64,000 bases of DNA from positions 434,001 to 498,000 of the forward strand of contig NW_011887295.1 of the NCBI RefSeq assembly GCF_000151315.2, read 5' to 3'. Made by a program: the position numbers and the translations under genes. Under the pieces are notes generated by a model. That model saw only the letters and a program-made list of their open reading frames with translations, was not told where the DNA came from and did no database searches. The stretch is from Capsaspora owczarzaki ATCC 30864 (Eukaryota; Opisthokonta; Filasterea). Shown in pieces: positions 9,974 to 20,929 of the stretch. Every line of letters starts with the position of its first letter. Position 1 is the stretch's first letter.

Positions 9974-12927
9974 TGCGGGCGGAACGACGGCTGGGGCAAG
10001 CAAGGCCGTCGAACTCGAGCGAACGCAAATGGCCGTTGCTTGGGGCCTGCATCAGCTCGCAAAGGCAATCAGCTTCTTGAACAATGACTGCAAGCTGGTG
10101 CATGCCAACATCCACCCGGGCGCGGTGGTGGTGGATCGATCGGGCGCGTGGAAGCTGTTCGGCTTTGACTGCCTCGTCGCTGCAGACCAAGAGCCCTCCG
10201 TGGTAGCCTCCAGACTCGGCATCAACTGCCTGCCAGGCTTGCAAAAGTACCGCCCGCCAGAGTACCATCGCGGTGTGGCCGTACTGGCGGCCGGGTTCTT
10301 GGCCACGCCGCCCTGCACCTGGAGTTTTGACTCCTGGGGTCTCGGTTGCATTGTCTACGAATGCTTCAATGGCCCTCTCGACCGTCCAGAGTCCCTTCAG
10401 TCGACGGGCTCCATTCCCAAGACGCTGCTACCCGTGTACCGCTCGCTGCTGCACTCGGACGTGAAGGCGCGACTCAACTCTTCCCGGTTTGTAACCGAAG
10501 GACGCCAGCCGGGCGGTTTCCTCGACAACCCGTTCGTTACAGCGTGTGTCTTTCTGGAGGAACTCAGCATCAAGGAGGCCAGTGAGAAAACGGAATTCTT
10601 CCGTCATCTGCCCGAGCACATTGACACCTTCCCGATCGCCGCATGTCGCTACCTCGTCCTTCCACAGCTGCTCCTTGCGCTCGAATACAACATTGCTACC
10701 TCCTCCGTCCTTGCATCCGTGATGAAAATCGCGCAGTCGTTGCCGGCCACAGAGTATGAGACGCAGATTGTTCCGTGCGTCGTCAAGCTCTTTGCCTCGC
10801 CAGACCGCGCCATGCGCATGCATCTACTGGCGCATCTCGATCAGTATCACGAGCATCTGCAAGCTGCTGTCGTGAATGACCAGATCTTCCCCCATGTTGC
10901 GAATGGTTTTATGGACACTTCTGCATCCCTTCGCGAAGCGGTAAGAAACGTTTGTCATTGTTTTCATTTCTTTGAGGTCTGGATGGCTGGCTGCTCACTT
11001 GGCATGTTTCTTTGACTCTCTCTTTGCATGGACGCGCGTTCTGTTTATTCTTTCTCTCTCCCCTGTTGATTGGTCGTTCTACTTTGCTTCTCTTTTTTTT
11101 TTCCTTTTTTTTTTTTGGCAGACTCTGAAAAGCATGCTCTTGTTCACGCCCAAGCTCACAGAAAAGACAATCAATACGCAGCTGCTCAAGTTCTTTGCCA
11201 AGCTCCAGCTCGATGAAGTGGCAACGATTCGCGCCAACACCACCATCTGCCTTGGCAAAGTTGCGCCGTCCCTGCCAGCTGCCGTACGCGCCACCACTTG
11301 ATTGTCTTCCGTTTCGCTATGTCTTGTTTGGCAGAAGTTTTGACCCATTTTGACTGTTGTGATGACGCTCGATCCCATGTTTAGACACGAGACAAGGTGC
11401 TGGTCGCTGCGTTCTCGCGCGCTTTGAAGGATACATCGCCACATTCCAGAATTGCTGGATTGATGGCATTCCAAGCTACTAGCGAGTACTACTCTGGGAA
11501 CGAGCTCGCCATGAAGGTTTGACGCCGCTTTGTTGGAAGGACTATTGTTGAAGTGAGTGTTTTTTGCTTACAAGCTTCTGGTTTTTGACCATCTTGCATG
11601 CTTCTAGATTCTGCCAAACATCTCTCCGCTACTAATCGACCCAGAGAAAGCTGTTCGCGATCAAGCATTCAAAACCTTCCAAGCTGCCCTCGCCAAAGTC
11701 GAAGAATTCGCCTCAACTCTGCCAGCCACCGACCCCACCAAAGCCCCTGAGCCTGGCACCGGTGCCGCTTCCTCTGCTGGTAATGGCGCAGTCGGCGCCA
11801 CGCCAGATGCTGCCTCGTGGACGGGTTGGGCAGTGAGCGGGGTTGGCTCGATTGCCAAAAAATGGATTGCCACTCCGACGAGTACGCCGCCAGCGACATC
11901 CTCTGCTGGCCCAAGTACTGGTGGTCCTGTCACTGTCAACTCTGGCGCATCGACCGGCCGTGCTACCGGCGTGGGATCTGGTCCCACACCCGCAGCAACC
12001 AATCCGCAGACCTTTGGAGCTCAGCAACCGTCGTTTGCTTCCTCTACCTCCTCGTCCAGTTCCTCGTCCACCACAATGAAGGCACCCGTGGCCGAAGTGA
12101 GCTCGGGCCGCCCAGGAATGACTCTGCAGCGAACTGCCGAAGAAGCCTCTGGCTGGGGAAGCGCTTGGGATGATGAGGCGGACGAAGACGTGACGTCGCC
12201 TCCAGGACCCGTGTTTGCTTTTGCACCCGCGGCTAGTGCAGATTCCGGTGCTCTGCGCGGTGGGAGCGGATGGGATAACGACACCGAGGACTGGGGTGAG
12301 AATAGAGATGCATTGTCTGTTGCGTTTAGGAAAAGTGGTGGTGCGTGTTTTCCCCCAATTTCTTTCGAAACTCATCATTTTTTTTTGCCGCGTGTTCAAC
12401 TGTTTGATACAGGATCGTTCGAAGACGAGCCGCCAGCACCCGTCAAGCCTGTACAAACAGCCATTCCAACAGCCAGCCAGCAGCAAGCTGCTCGTGTCCC
12501 CGCTCTTGGAGCAGCCACGCTCTCGTCGCGACTCACCCCTGCAGCTCCCCAACCAACCGCGTCGGCGTGGTCCAAGTTCTCAAGCGATTCCGACGACAGC
12601 TCGGGCTGGTGGTCTGCGCCTCCCGCTGTAGGAGCACCTGCGCCCATCCAGGTTCAAACTAGTGCTGCTGCGCCATCCTCCACTTCCAAATCGGGAGTCG
12701 TCATTGATGCCCCACGCCAGAGCGACAATGACGGCGCGAAGGACTCGGATGAGTTCCACGACGCCAGTTCTTACTTTGGCAATGAGGACCCTGCCGCACG
12801 ACGCGAAGCGCAGCGCCAACGCCAAGAGCAGCTGCGAAAGGCGCGTGAGGAACGCAAGTCAGCGGGCACGAGTGCTGGAGGTGGCCTTGGTGCGGTGAAG
12901 CGCGCCCAAGATTCCAAGAGCGCCTGA
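9492..12927 (+). CDS. SCYL1: SCYL1/NTKL catalytically inactive kinase-like trafficking protein
   Basis: Six exons: 9492-9587, 9729-10940, 11122-11283, 11385-11516, 11608-12295, 12413-12927; 934 residues. The pseudokinase lobe opens with DFPYEVSP ... SPVSVFVAD. WGLHQLAKAISFLNNDCKLVHANI shows HANI in place of an HRD loop. A HEAT-repeat region follows (TLKSMLLFTPKLTEKTIN; VRDQAFKTFQAAL), then SWTGWAVSG and DWGSFEDE, all matching animal SCYL1, which acts in Golgi-ER COPI traffic. The last intron is 117 nt and open in frame; removing it restores DWGSFEDE, so it is a true intron. A run of 11 Ser interrupts the kinase-like lobe. The C-terminal tail is charged (ARREAQRQRQEQLRKAREER) but ends DSKSA rather than the family's dibasic COPI-binding RKLD end. 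Confidence 0.94.
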
Positions 12928-13099
12928 GCTGTCCTTTCCTCTCCCTGATCCATTCCATGCATCCATTCCTTCCGTCGTCCTTTCTCTTCCTTGCCCTGTA
13001 TATTTGCCACATTGCGTTTCGTTGCTCTGTAATAATTTGGAGTTTTTTTATTTCTTAATACGCGAGTGCAGTAGCTTGGAGAGTGGGCGCCTCCTTGAA

Positions 13100-16000
13100 T
13101 CACGCATCATCGGGACTAATTCTCTTAGACCGAGATGTCGCTTTCGTTGCCGCCTTGGTCACTGACTTGGAAGGAGCAGCAGCATCGGCGGTCGGCAAGT
13201 CAGTCTCGGCCGTCTCGCCCGAATCATCACCTCCCAGCAGTACATTCACCACTTCGGCAATGACGGGCAGCTTGTCAAAGTCTGGCCGACGAAGACGCAT
13301 CAGATCGAACGCAAATCCTGCCTGCGTGGCCTGGAACGAGCTGCTGTCGTCAGTAACCATCGCGCTTGTGCTTTCAAGCGCCACGGGCGTGCTGATGGCC
13401 TTTGGATGCCGTTGACTGACGTGAGTGAGAAGGGTGAATTCTGCAGCCATGGCGTTGCCGACAGCGACGGCTTCGCCAACTGTGGTGTGGTTTTTGCCAA
13501 TCGCCTCGCCTTGAAGATCGTCGTTGAATGTCGCTTCATGGATGCAAAGGGTCGAGCCGTGTCCAACGTTTGCCAATCGTTGGCAGGGCCGCGTATCGCC
13601 CGAGTACGTCATCTTCCAGCCACTGGCATGAGCGAAAACGAACCCATGCGCATCCTCGCAGTGCAGCACGGGCACATTCACAATATAGTCAATGCCCAAG
13701 CGCTGACGAAGAACAGACGAAGCATCGGGAAGCCCATGCAAAACAATATCCTGTGCCGAGGCAATCAGAGGGCGATCGTCCACTGCCAACACATCCGCAT
13801 CCGACTCACGGGTCGAAATGTCGACGGGATTTTCTCGTTTCAACGAGCGCACACGAGGCTTGCGTGTCGCATCCCCCGGTACATCATCCACCTGCATCGA
13901 CGCCTCGAGGGAGCTTGGAGTTGAGGCAGAAAGCTCGGGTCCCTGCTCCTGTGAGTGCGCTCGCGAGCGCAAACCTTTGGTTGCGTTGAGTGGGAGGCGG
14001 ATTCCGCCACCCAACGATCGGTTGTGAACAAACGTGTAGGATATTGGTTGCACCCACGAAGAGTACTCGACAAGCCACTGATCGAGTGCGGATGGTGCAA
14101 TCACAATGAGCGGAGGCGGTTGGGATGCGCCGCCGTGGATGGCAAGCCATGCATCGTGTCGTGCGCGAAGCACACCAATCAATCCAAGATGGTGATCGGC
14201 ATGCATGTGTGAAATGGCAATGCATTCAATCATGCTCAGCACGCGCGTAGTGTCTTCACCAAAGTGGTACCACAACTGGCTCACGGTGCTCTCGCCGCAG
14301 TCCAGCAAAAGCCCGCCGGTTGGCGCTGCAGAGCCGTCATTTCCAACAAAGACCAGCGTTGCGGACACGTTTCGGCGCAACGAAGGCAGACTGGCGCCGG
14401 TGCCAAGAGTAACAACCGTCAGGGGCTCGTGGAAAAAGTCGACAGGCTCGCCATTCTTGTGGTTGATTGCGGCGAGCTTGGCGGCCGTGACTGACAGTTC
14501 GTGTGCGCAATCCGGCGGAATTGGGGTGCTGGAATGCTCGTGTGCCAAGTCGCGCAGCAAGGAGGATGGCACTGCGCAGGCGGGATCAAATCCAGCCGCG
14601 CGATGCGGCACAAGCTGGTAACTCTGCAGTGGCTCAGCCAAGACGAAAGGCCATGGCGCGGTTGTGCCCCGTGTTGCGCCAGCAGTGGCAATGTTTCCCG
14701 GTGGCACAAATGCGACGCTGTCCGACCTGACTGGAGGCAGTGGCAAAGGCAAGGGGAAGACGAACGGATCCAGCGCGTTGAGCCGCACTTGGAGTTGGCA
14801 GAAGGCACGCAAGGTAAGTCGCCCCTCGCAAGCTTGATTGTACACGACATGGTGGGGTGAAGCAGAGCCCACCGCCGCCTCTTCGGAAGAAGAAGAGGAA
14901 GAAGAAGCGGACTGTTGCTGTTGCTGCTGCTGTTGTTGTTGCTGCTGTTGTGCAGAAAGACCTTCCAACCACTGGACAAACTGGCGGTAAAGTGCAGACT
15001 CTACAACTGGGAGTGGAGACATGTGGACGACCTGATCGAGTTGCGCCAGCTTGTTGGAAGGTGCAGTGATCTGCTCAATGAAGGGCCGCTTGGCAAGCAG
15101 TTCTTGGACGTGCTGTTCCGTTGGACAGTCGAGAACGAGCACCACGCGACCCAAGACTGGGGGATTGACACATTGGTGTGGATGGATGGTGGTTCCGTTT
15201 TCCAGCACAATGGACTCGCCCGCAACCAGCCGACTAAAGAGTGGACCGCGAGGCACGCCCAGCTCCTTGGCTTTGGCGGGCTGAAACTTGCCAGGCAGGG
15301 CTTTGGTCTCGATCAGGTAGCAAACAGAAGCCGTCGAGTACAAGCCTGGTGCACCCACCGGTGGAGAAGTGGGTGGGCTGACGTGCTCCAACGCGGTTGG
15401 AATTGCCGGGTCGAATGGCGGTGTTCGAGCGCTGACAACTCGGACTTGTCCCTCGTCGGTTGGTGGCAGGTCCGGGTCTGTCCGAGATCGCTTGTCACGG
15501 TGTTTTGATTCTTGCGCTGAGGCCGCCTGTGTTGTAGTAGTAGTCGTAGTAGTGGTAGTAGACGAAGCAGGAATGGTGTTGAAGGAGGGCGCCGTTGTGG
15601 CAGTTTCCTCGATGCTGTCCACAACAAACCCAGATGTACCAGTGGCGCAATGCGGGGTGTCTTTGCCTTGACCCCGGAAACCAATGGTACGGGGAAGAAT
15701 GGGGCTAGCATGGGTCGCCTCGTGGCCCTCGGGCCAGAGCAGAATTGGCCACACGCTCAGACAGTCATCTGCCAAAACGGGAATGTCTGCCGCTTGGGTC
15801 CCACTGCTGCTGCTGATGATGCTGCTGATGCTGCTGGGAGACGCCTCTGTGACACGAACTTGAAACCCGTCTCGCCGTACGAACGATCGTGTGGCAAAGA
15901 CAAAGTTGGACAGTCCCGGAGGGCCGTACAAGTGCACACCCGGCACAAAGGCGTCTGCCATCGTGAGAAGCGTTCCGGGCAGGCCTCCGAGAACTTCCCA

Positions 16001-16609
16001 AGAGAGACGCGTAAAGAGCAGTGCATTGAGCCGTGCGACCCGCACACCATGCTCGACGCAAAAGCGTTGCAGGCCTTCGCCACAGTTGACCATGTAGCGC
16101 GCGCGGTCGAAAAAGAGCAGCGTGCTCGGGTGCAAGTGCTCGGGCCGGACGCCAAGTGCTTGAATGTGCGCAGTCATGATGCCACGGTTTTCGTTCCGAA
16201 AGTAAGTGGCTGGCGTTGGCGTGAGCGGCTGCGTGGATGGTTGCGGTCCAAGTGGCGGTGACGCAAGATGGGTGCTCCGTGGTGATGATGGGTGACTTGG
16301 AGCAGTAGTCTTGTTAGTCTTGGTCAGGGTCCGATTCGGCCCAGTTGGAGTGGTAGAGCTGGGGCTCGTGGCAGTGCTTGAGCTTGAAGTTGAGCTGGGA
16401 GCGCCAAGATGCTTCTTGGCAGCAGTGGCAGAGTGAAACCAGACCCCCTGCTGGGACGCGCAACGAGCCGCGAGCGATGGACGGACTCGATGAGTAGTAA
16501 GAGACGAGTCTCGAGTGGTGGCGATGGACGCTGCTGCAGCAAACGCGGGGACGAACAGAAGCGCAGGGTGGACGAGAGAAGAACCAACACGAGGCAGCAC
16601 TGCTTGCAT
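13100..16609 (-). CDS. ELAC2: Long-form tRNase Z (ELAC2), tRNA 3'-end endonuclease
   Basis: Intronless, 1169 residues against about 826 in human. The enzyme removes the 3' trailer from pre-tRNA in nucleus and mitochondria. The N-terminal half is the degenerate beta-lactamase fold (LLFFDRARYMVNCGEGLQRF, GGLPGTLLTMAD, LYGPPGL). The C-terminal half carries the active site: LGTGASLPSLRRNVSATL, the zinc motif HMHADHHLG (about residues 800-807), YSGDTRPCQ and HEATFNDD. The N-terminus MQAVLPRVGSSLVHPALLF is Ala/Arg/Ser-rich with few acids, like a mitochondrial presequence. Extra length comes from Thr/Ser/Pro spacers, a run of Thr and a poly-Gln tract (about nt 14912-14950). It is divergent with reticulon, 329 bp between starts. 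Confidence 0.95.
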   Translation of the reverse strand: MQAVLPRVGSSLVHPALLFVPAFAAAASIATTRDSSLTTHRVRPSLAARCASQQGVWFHSATAAKKHLGAPSSTSSSSTATSPSSTTPTGPNRTLTKTNKTTAPSHPSSPRSTHLASPPLGPQPSTQPLTPTPATYFRNENRGIMTAHIQALGVRPEHLHPSTLLFFDRARYMVNCGEGLQRFCVEHGVRVARLNALLFTRLSWEVLGGLPGTLLTMADAFVPGVHLYGPPGLSNFVFATRSFVRRDGFQVRVTEASPSSISSIISSSSGTQAADIPVLADDCLSVWPILLWPEGHEATHASPILPRTIGFRGQGKDTPHCATGTSGFVVDSIEETATTAPSFNTIPASSTTTTTTTTTTQAASAQESKHRDKRSRTDPDLPPTDEGQVRVVSARTPPFDPAIPTALEHVSPPTSPPVGAPGLYSTASVCYLIETKALPGKFQPAKAKELGVPRGPLFSRLVAGESIVLENGTTIHPHQCVNPPVLGRVVLVLDCPTEQHVQELLAKRPFIEQITAPSNKLAQLDQVVHMSPLPVVESALYRQFVQWLEGLSAQQQQQQQQQQQQQSASSSSSSSEEAAVGSASPHHVVYNQACEGRLTLRAFCQLQVRLNALDPFVFPLPLPLPPVRSDSVAFVPPGNIATAGATRGTTAPWPFVLAEPLQSYQLVPHRAAGFDPACAVPSSLLRDLAHEHSSTPIPPDCAHELSVTAAKLAAINHKNGEPVDFFHEPLTVVTLGTGASLPSLRRNVSATLVFVGNDGSAAPTGGLLLDCGESTVSQLWYHFGEDTTRVLSMIECIAISHMHADHHLGLIGVLRARHDAWLAIHGGASQPPPLIVIAPSALDQWLVEYSSWVQPISYTFVHNRSLGGGIRLPLNATKGLRSRAHSQEQGPELSASTPSSLEASMQVDDVPGDATRKPRVRSLKRENPVDISTRESDADVLAVDDRPLIASAQDIVLHGLPDASSVLRQRLGIDYIVNVPVLHCEDAHGFVFAHASGWKMTYSGDTRPCQRLANVGHGSTLCIHEATFNDDLQGEAIGKNHTTVGEAVAVGNAMAAEFTLLTHVSQRHPKAISTPVALESTSAMVTDDSSSFQATQAGFAFDLMRLRRPDFDKLPVIAEVVNVLLGGDDSGETAETDLPTADAAAPSKSVTKAATKATSRSKRISPDDA

Positions 16610-16938
16610 TCACCCGCACTCGACCCCGCTCCTATCCTTTGTTCCAAGGCAAGAGAAGAGAAACGAACAAACGAACGAAAGAGCGAGAGAACGAGCGAAT
16701 GAACACAAGGATCAACGATCGATTTGCAAAGCCAAGAGAATGACCAAATCAGGTAGCCGGGTCGTCTGAGAAAACTGATTTTCCAAAACAAAACACAAAA
16801 ACAAAAGAACGACTGGTTCAACGACATGTGTGTTGTTTCCGATTGTAGTACGTGGACTTTGATCCACATACGTAGTTGACAATTGAATGAATGCTCAATC
16901 TTTTGTTTTGTTTTTGAAACACACACACCCAGCCTAAC
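16610..16938. promoter_or_regulatory. Shared intergenic region, ELAC2/reticulon
   Basis: A 329-bp gap between divergent starts. It includes a purine-rich GAACGAACG/GAGCGAGA-type repeat stretch near 16665-16705 on the plus strand. I see no gene or RNA gene. Confidence 0.35.
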
Positions 16939-18673
16939 ATGTCTGACCTTCTCGATGAAGCCGTGCCCGAGCTGAACGCGACGGAAGCCGAGCTCACTCC
17001 GCAGCAGAGCAACGACAACGACAACAACAGCACCAGCAGCGACAACGGCAACAACAACGCTGCGGCTGCCCACTCGTCCGGCTCGGACAACGAGTACGAC
17101 AAGCTCGAGGAAGAGGACAATCGCATTGATGACGAGGCTGTCGTCAGCCACCAGCCCGAGCCCGTCGCTGCTGCTGCTGCTCCTGCTCCTGCTCCTGTTG
17201 CCGCTGTCGTTGCTGCTCCTGCTCTTGCTCCTGCACCCGCGCCTGCTCCTGCACCCGTGGCTGCTGCTCCTGCCTCAGTGGCTCCCGAGTCCAAGAAGCC
17301 GTCCTCTTCGTCTTCTTCGTCCTCTGCTGCTGCTGCTGCTGCTTCGACATCCGCCAGCGCGTCCTCCTCCTCCAAGGGCCCCATCGTTCTCTGCTCTGGC
17401 TGCACCAGCTCGTCCTGCAGCGTCTCGTGTACGTTGTTCCTCTTCTTCGCTCACACTCGTTTACCTCCAACACGTTTTTTTTTTTTTTTTTTTTTTTTTC
17501 TCGTTTCGCTTATTCTTTCGCTTTTTTTATTTCCGCTTCATGCTGCTGACAAGAACTGCGCCATTCTCACTTCCTTCATCCTATGTTTTGTGACTTCCAT
17601 AACGAAACTCTTGCCTTTGTAACGCGGGGGGGGGCGAACGAGCAGCGTGCGACCTGCTGTACTGGAAAAACCCCGTCCACTCTGGCCTCGCATTGGTCGC
17701 TGGCGTCGTTGCCATCTGGGTGCTCTTCCTGTCCAAGACGACGCTCGTGGCGATGGCTGCGTACGCCACCCTTGCCACGCTCATCAGCGCCATTGCCTAC
17801 GTCCACGGCTCGCAGCTCTACCTCACCATCATCAAGAAGCAGCCCGCAGTCCACCCTTTCGAGTAAGTGTGTGTGTGTGTGTGTGGGCCTTTTGACAGGT
17901 TGAGTGACAGCTGTTGGGCGAGTTTTTCGCGTTTTCTTTTTTATTTATTTCCGTCAAATGTCCACACTGTGGCTGATGGATGAAGGAGTTTATGCGATCG
18001 CGTTCTTGTTCCTGACGTCCTTTTTGTTTCTTTTCTTATTCTTTACGCGTTTTTGATGCTGCTTGGTCATTCAGAGCATTCCTCAACAACGAAGTGCACA
18101 TTGTCAACCCCGATGTCGCTGCTGAACATGTCCGCCGCACGCTCGCCTGCACCCATGCCTGCCTGCAGAAGGTGAAGGGCATTGTGCTCGTCGCCGACCT
18201 CAAGACCACTGCCACTTTCGCTGCTGGTGCCGCTGGCGTCGCCCTCGTTAGCTGCCTCTTTGGCTGCATCCTCAAGTTTGGCTGCGTCTTGCTTGCTAGT
18301 ACGCCTGCCTGCTTTGTTGCTGCGCCTGTTCAGCGCTTTGCTGGGTGTGATACATGTCAAGCACTGCCTCATTTCTAACTGTGATTCTGTGATTCCTGGC
18401 TTTTTTTTCTTTGTGTTTGCTACAGCCCACATTGGCCTTTTCACGATTCCCAAGATCTACCAACTCTACCAACCCCAAATTGATGCCCAGATTGCCGCCC
18501 TTCGTGCTCGCGCTCAGCAGCTGTTCCACCAGTGAGTGTGGTTTTCGCGTTATTGGGGTTGTTTGTTGGGTTGTTTCAAAACAAAAATGTGCTGGAGCTC
18601 ACTCGCTCTTCCTTCCAACAACAGAGCCTCCCAGAAGGTCACGGATGCAGCCCGCAAGAAGAAGCAGCAGTAA
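16939..18673 (+). CDS. Reticulon (ER-shaping membrane protein)
   Basis: Five exons: 16939-17428, 17646-17862, 18075-18298, 18426-18531, 18625-18673; about 361 residues. The reticulon homology domain starts at CDLLYWKNPVHSGLAL, has two long hydrophobic hairpins (VAGVVAIWVLFLSK...; FAAGAAGVALVSCLFGC), the spacer HPFEAFLNNEVHI and the ending GLFTIPKIYQLYQPQID. These runs line up with animal RTN proteins. The N-terminal 160 residues are low complexity (Asn/Asp, Ala/Pro and Ser runs) and lineage-specific. The C-terminus is KKKQQ, a KKXX di-lysine ER retrieval signal. Introns carry long T and G runs. RTNs insert as hairpins in tubular ER and bend it. Confidence 0.92.
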
Positions 18674-19056
18674 TTTGTCGCTTCCTGTCGCCCTGTGTTC
18701 TGCTCGGTTGAAAAGTCAGCCCCCTGTGTTTTTGCAATTCGTTTTACCACCAATACATAATCAGTTTGCCTCTTGGACGCAAGAGTAGTGGGTACTTGAA
18801 TGGGGAGGCTCTTAAAAACAACAACACGGACAAACGTTTGAACTACAAACACGACACAACGACAACAAAAACGACGAGACTCTCTCAAATTGCAAAGCTT
18901 TGTTGTTTTTGGTTCCTTCGCGATTTCTGCCTTCCTCAATCTTCACAGCAGCCTGAAAAATGAAAAAAGCAAGAGGGTTTAAAAGCAAGAGGGTTTTTTT
19001 TTCTTTTTTTTATATCACAACGTCCATTCGAAACAAAGCGAGAGAGAAAAAAATGC
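18674..19056. other. Intergenic, convergent 3' ends of reticulon and HMGB
   Basis: A 383-bp A-rich gap between two converging genes. It must hold both 3' UTRs. I see no open frame with family resemblance and no RNA gene. Confidence 0.5.
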
Positions 19057-19638
19057 TTATTCGTCTTCCTCCTCTTCCTCGCCGTCGTCTTCCTCGTCGC
19101 TTTCGTCAGCAGCAACGCCCTTGCCACCCTTGTAGGCAGCCATCTCGGTTTGGAACTTGAGCTTGAGGGCCTCGGCTTGCTTGTTGTAGGGCTCCTTGTT
19201 ATCGTCGGTCAGCTGTCGCCAGAGCTCGCCAATCTTGGTGGAGATGGCGGGCATGGTGTCGCTAGGGTAGGTCTTTCGCAGCTCGGGTCGGACGGCGTTT
19301 GCAAAGCAAATGTAGGCCGACGGGGGGCGCTTGGGTGCGTTGGGATCCTTGGACTTCTTGCCAGACTTGCCGCCAGTGGACACGGGCGCAACATAGCCGT
19401 CCATGGCCTTTGCGTAGCGCTCCTTGTCGCTGTTGGCCATGGTCTGGTACTTGTCCTTGTCGGCCTCGGGCAGTTGGCCCCACAACTTGCCGAGAACGGA
19501 GGCAATGTCCGTCATCTTCAGGCCGGGGTTTTGCGTCTTGACGCGCTCGCGCATCGCGTTCGAAAAGTACATGAACGCCGTTGTTGGCTTCTTGGGCTTG
19601 TTGGGGTCCTTCTCGTCCTTCTTGTTACCGCGCGCCAT
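19057..19638 (-). CDS. HMGB-type chromatin protein (two HMG boxes, acidic tail)
   Basis: Single exon, 193 residues, start MARGNKKDEKDPNKPKKP. Box 1 is about residues 12-85 (PKKPTTAFMYFSNAMRERVK ... LGKLWGQLPEADKDKYQ). Box 2 is about residues 95-170 (PNAPKRPPSAYICFANAVRP ... IGELWRQLTDDNKEPYNKQA). The end is a pure acidic tail (EEDDGEEEEEDE). This is the HMGB1/2 layout: non-sequence-specific DNA bending in the nucleus. The open frame runs further upstream without an ATG, so the ATG at 19638 is the start. Confidence 0.94.
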   Translation of the reverse strand: MARGNKKDEKDPNKPKKPTTAFMYFSNAMRERVKTQNPGLKMTDIASVLGKLWGQLPEADKDKYQTMANSDKERYAKAMDGYVAPVSTGGKSGKKSKDPNAPKRPPSAYICFANAVRPELRKTYPSDTMPAISTKIGELWRQLTDDNKEPYNKQAEALKLKFQTEMAAYKGGKGVAADESDEEDDGEEEEEDE

Positions 19639-20898
19639 GATTGTTTTTTTTGCAAAGTTGAGACTTGGATCTTCTGCCAGCAGCGGGAACGACAACCAAC
19701 CAAAAAAAAAAAAAAAAAAAAAAAGTTGTGGGTGAGCATTTCTGGTGAGCATTGGTTGTTTGGCTTTCGATGAACAGTGGGCAAAGTGTAAGAAGAGTCA
19801 AGAAGACAAACCGGGCAAAGCGCAACTTGATATTCCCGCCAAAATTGGCTTTAAATCCCAAATCAAGACGTCGATTTTTGGCGGGAAACAAAAAAATTGC
19901 TAAAGTTTTTTTTTTTTTTTTTTTTTCGAGTTGGGTTTATTTTTTTTCCAGCGATCGCGGATTATGAATGAACTTTTGGCGTTTGCGGTGGCTGGGGACG
20001 GCCATTGCAGCAGCGGCAGAGAACAGCGACACGAAGCGTCTCGTGGCAAGAGCGCAACAGTCACGCCGGGGCAGCGCACAAGCCGTCGCGCGATGGCGCG
20101 TGTGGCCAACGAACGAGAGACGACAAGGAGGAGGAGAGGCGGAAAAACGACGAAAAAATCGAAAAAAAAAAATCGAAAAATCGAAAAAAAAAAAACGCTC
20201 AGGCAAGACATCGGCAGACACACCGTCCTCTCATGCGTCCACAAAGCCTTCGATACTCCAACCATGCATGTCAATAAATGGTGCATCGTACAACGGCCAC
20301 ACACCGCGCACATTCGTCGTGATGCCGAGAGAAGCGACCGAAAATCATCAAGGTCGAGAAAACCAAAAAGCGCGCCAAAAAAAATCACAAAAAAATAATA
20401 ATAATAATAACAAACGCAATGGACCTTCTGCCATTTTTTTTGATAATTTTTTTTTTTTTTTTTGTGGGGCTGTCAAAATCCGCATCGAGACAACCAACGA
20501 CGATGCCAGCGGCCGCCACTCAAATAGCACGGTGCTTGCATGTGCGCCACCAACAGGAGCGAACGCAACGCCATCCACTTGATCAGCAACATCAGCAACG
20601 CGTTGACAGCGCCGCAGTCGCGTATTTTATTATTATTATTTTGTTTTTTCAATTCAAAAACCATTCAAAAAAACATTCAAAAAACTGTCGACTTTTTTTT
20701 TTTTTTTTTTCCTCCTAATGCAACTTCAGCCAAAAGCAATAATAAAAAATAATAATAAAACAGTTTTTCGCTTTTGTTCAATGTTGCTTTCTCATCCCTC
20801 TGGCTGCCTCTGCGTTTACGACCGCGCTGCGGTGTGCCTCTGCGTTTACGACCGCGCTGCAGTGCGCCTCCTTCTGTGGGGTGGATCTCGCTCAACGC

Positions 20899-20929
<31 letters not shown>

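Noticed and set aside
12296-12412. In-frame segment of SCYL1 read as coding
   Set aside because: It is open by chance. gtgaga...gatacag borders fit an intron and its removal restores the conserved DWGSFEDE.
19968-20582. Open frames of 100-200 codons in the HMGB-SEL1L gap
   Set aside because: They translate A/T tracts into Lys/Arg or Phe runs, have no family resemblance and no consistent splice structure.
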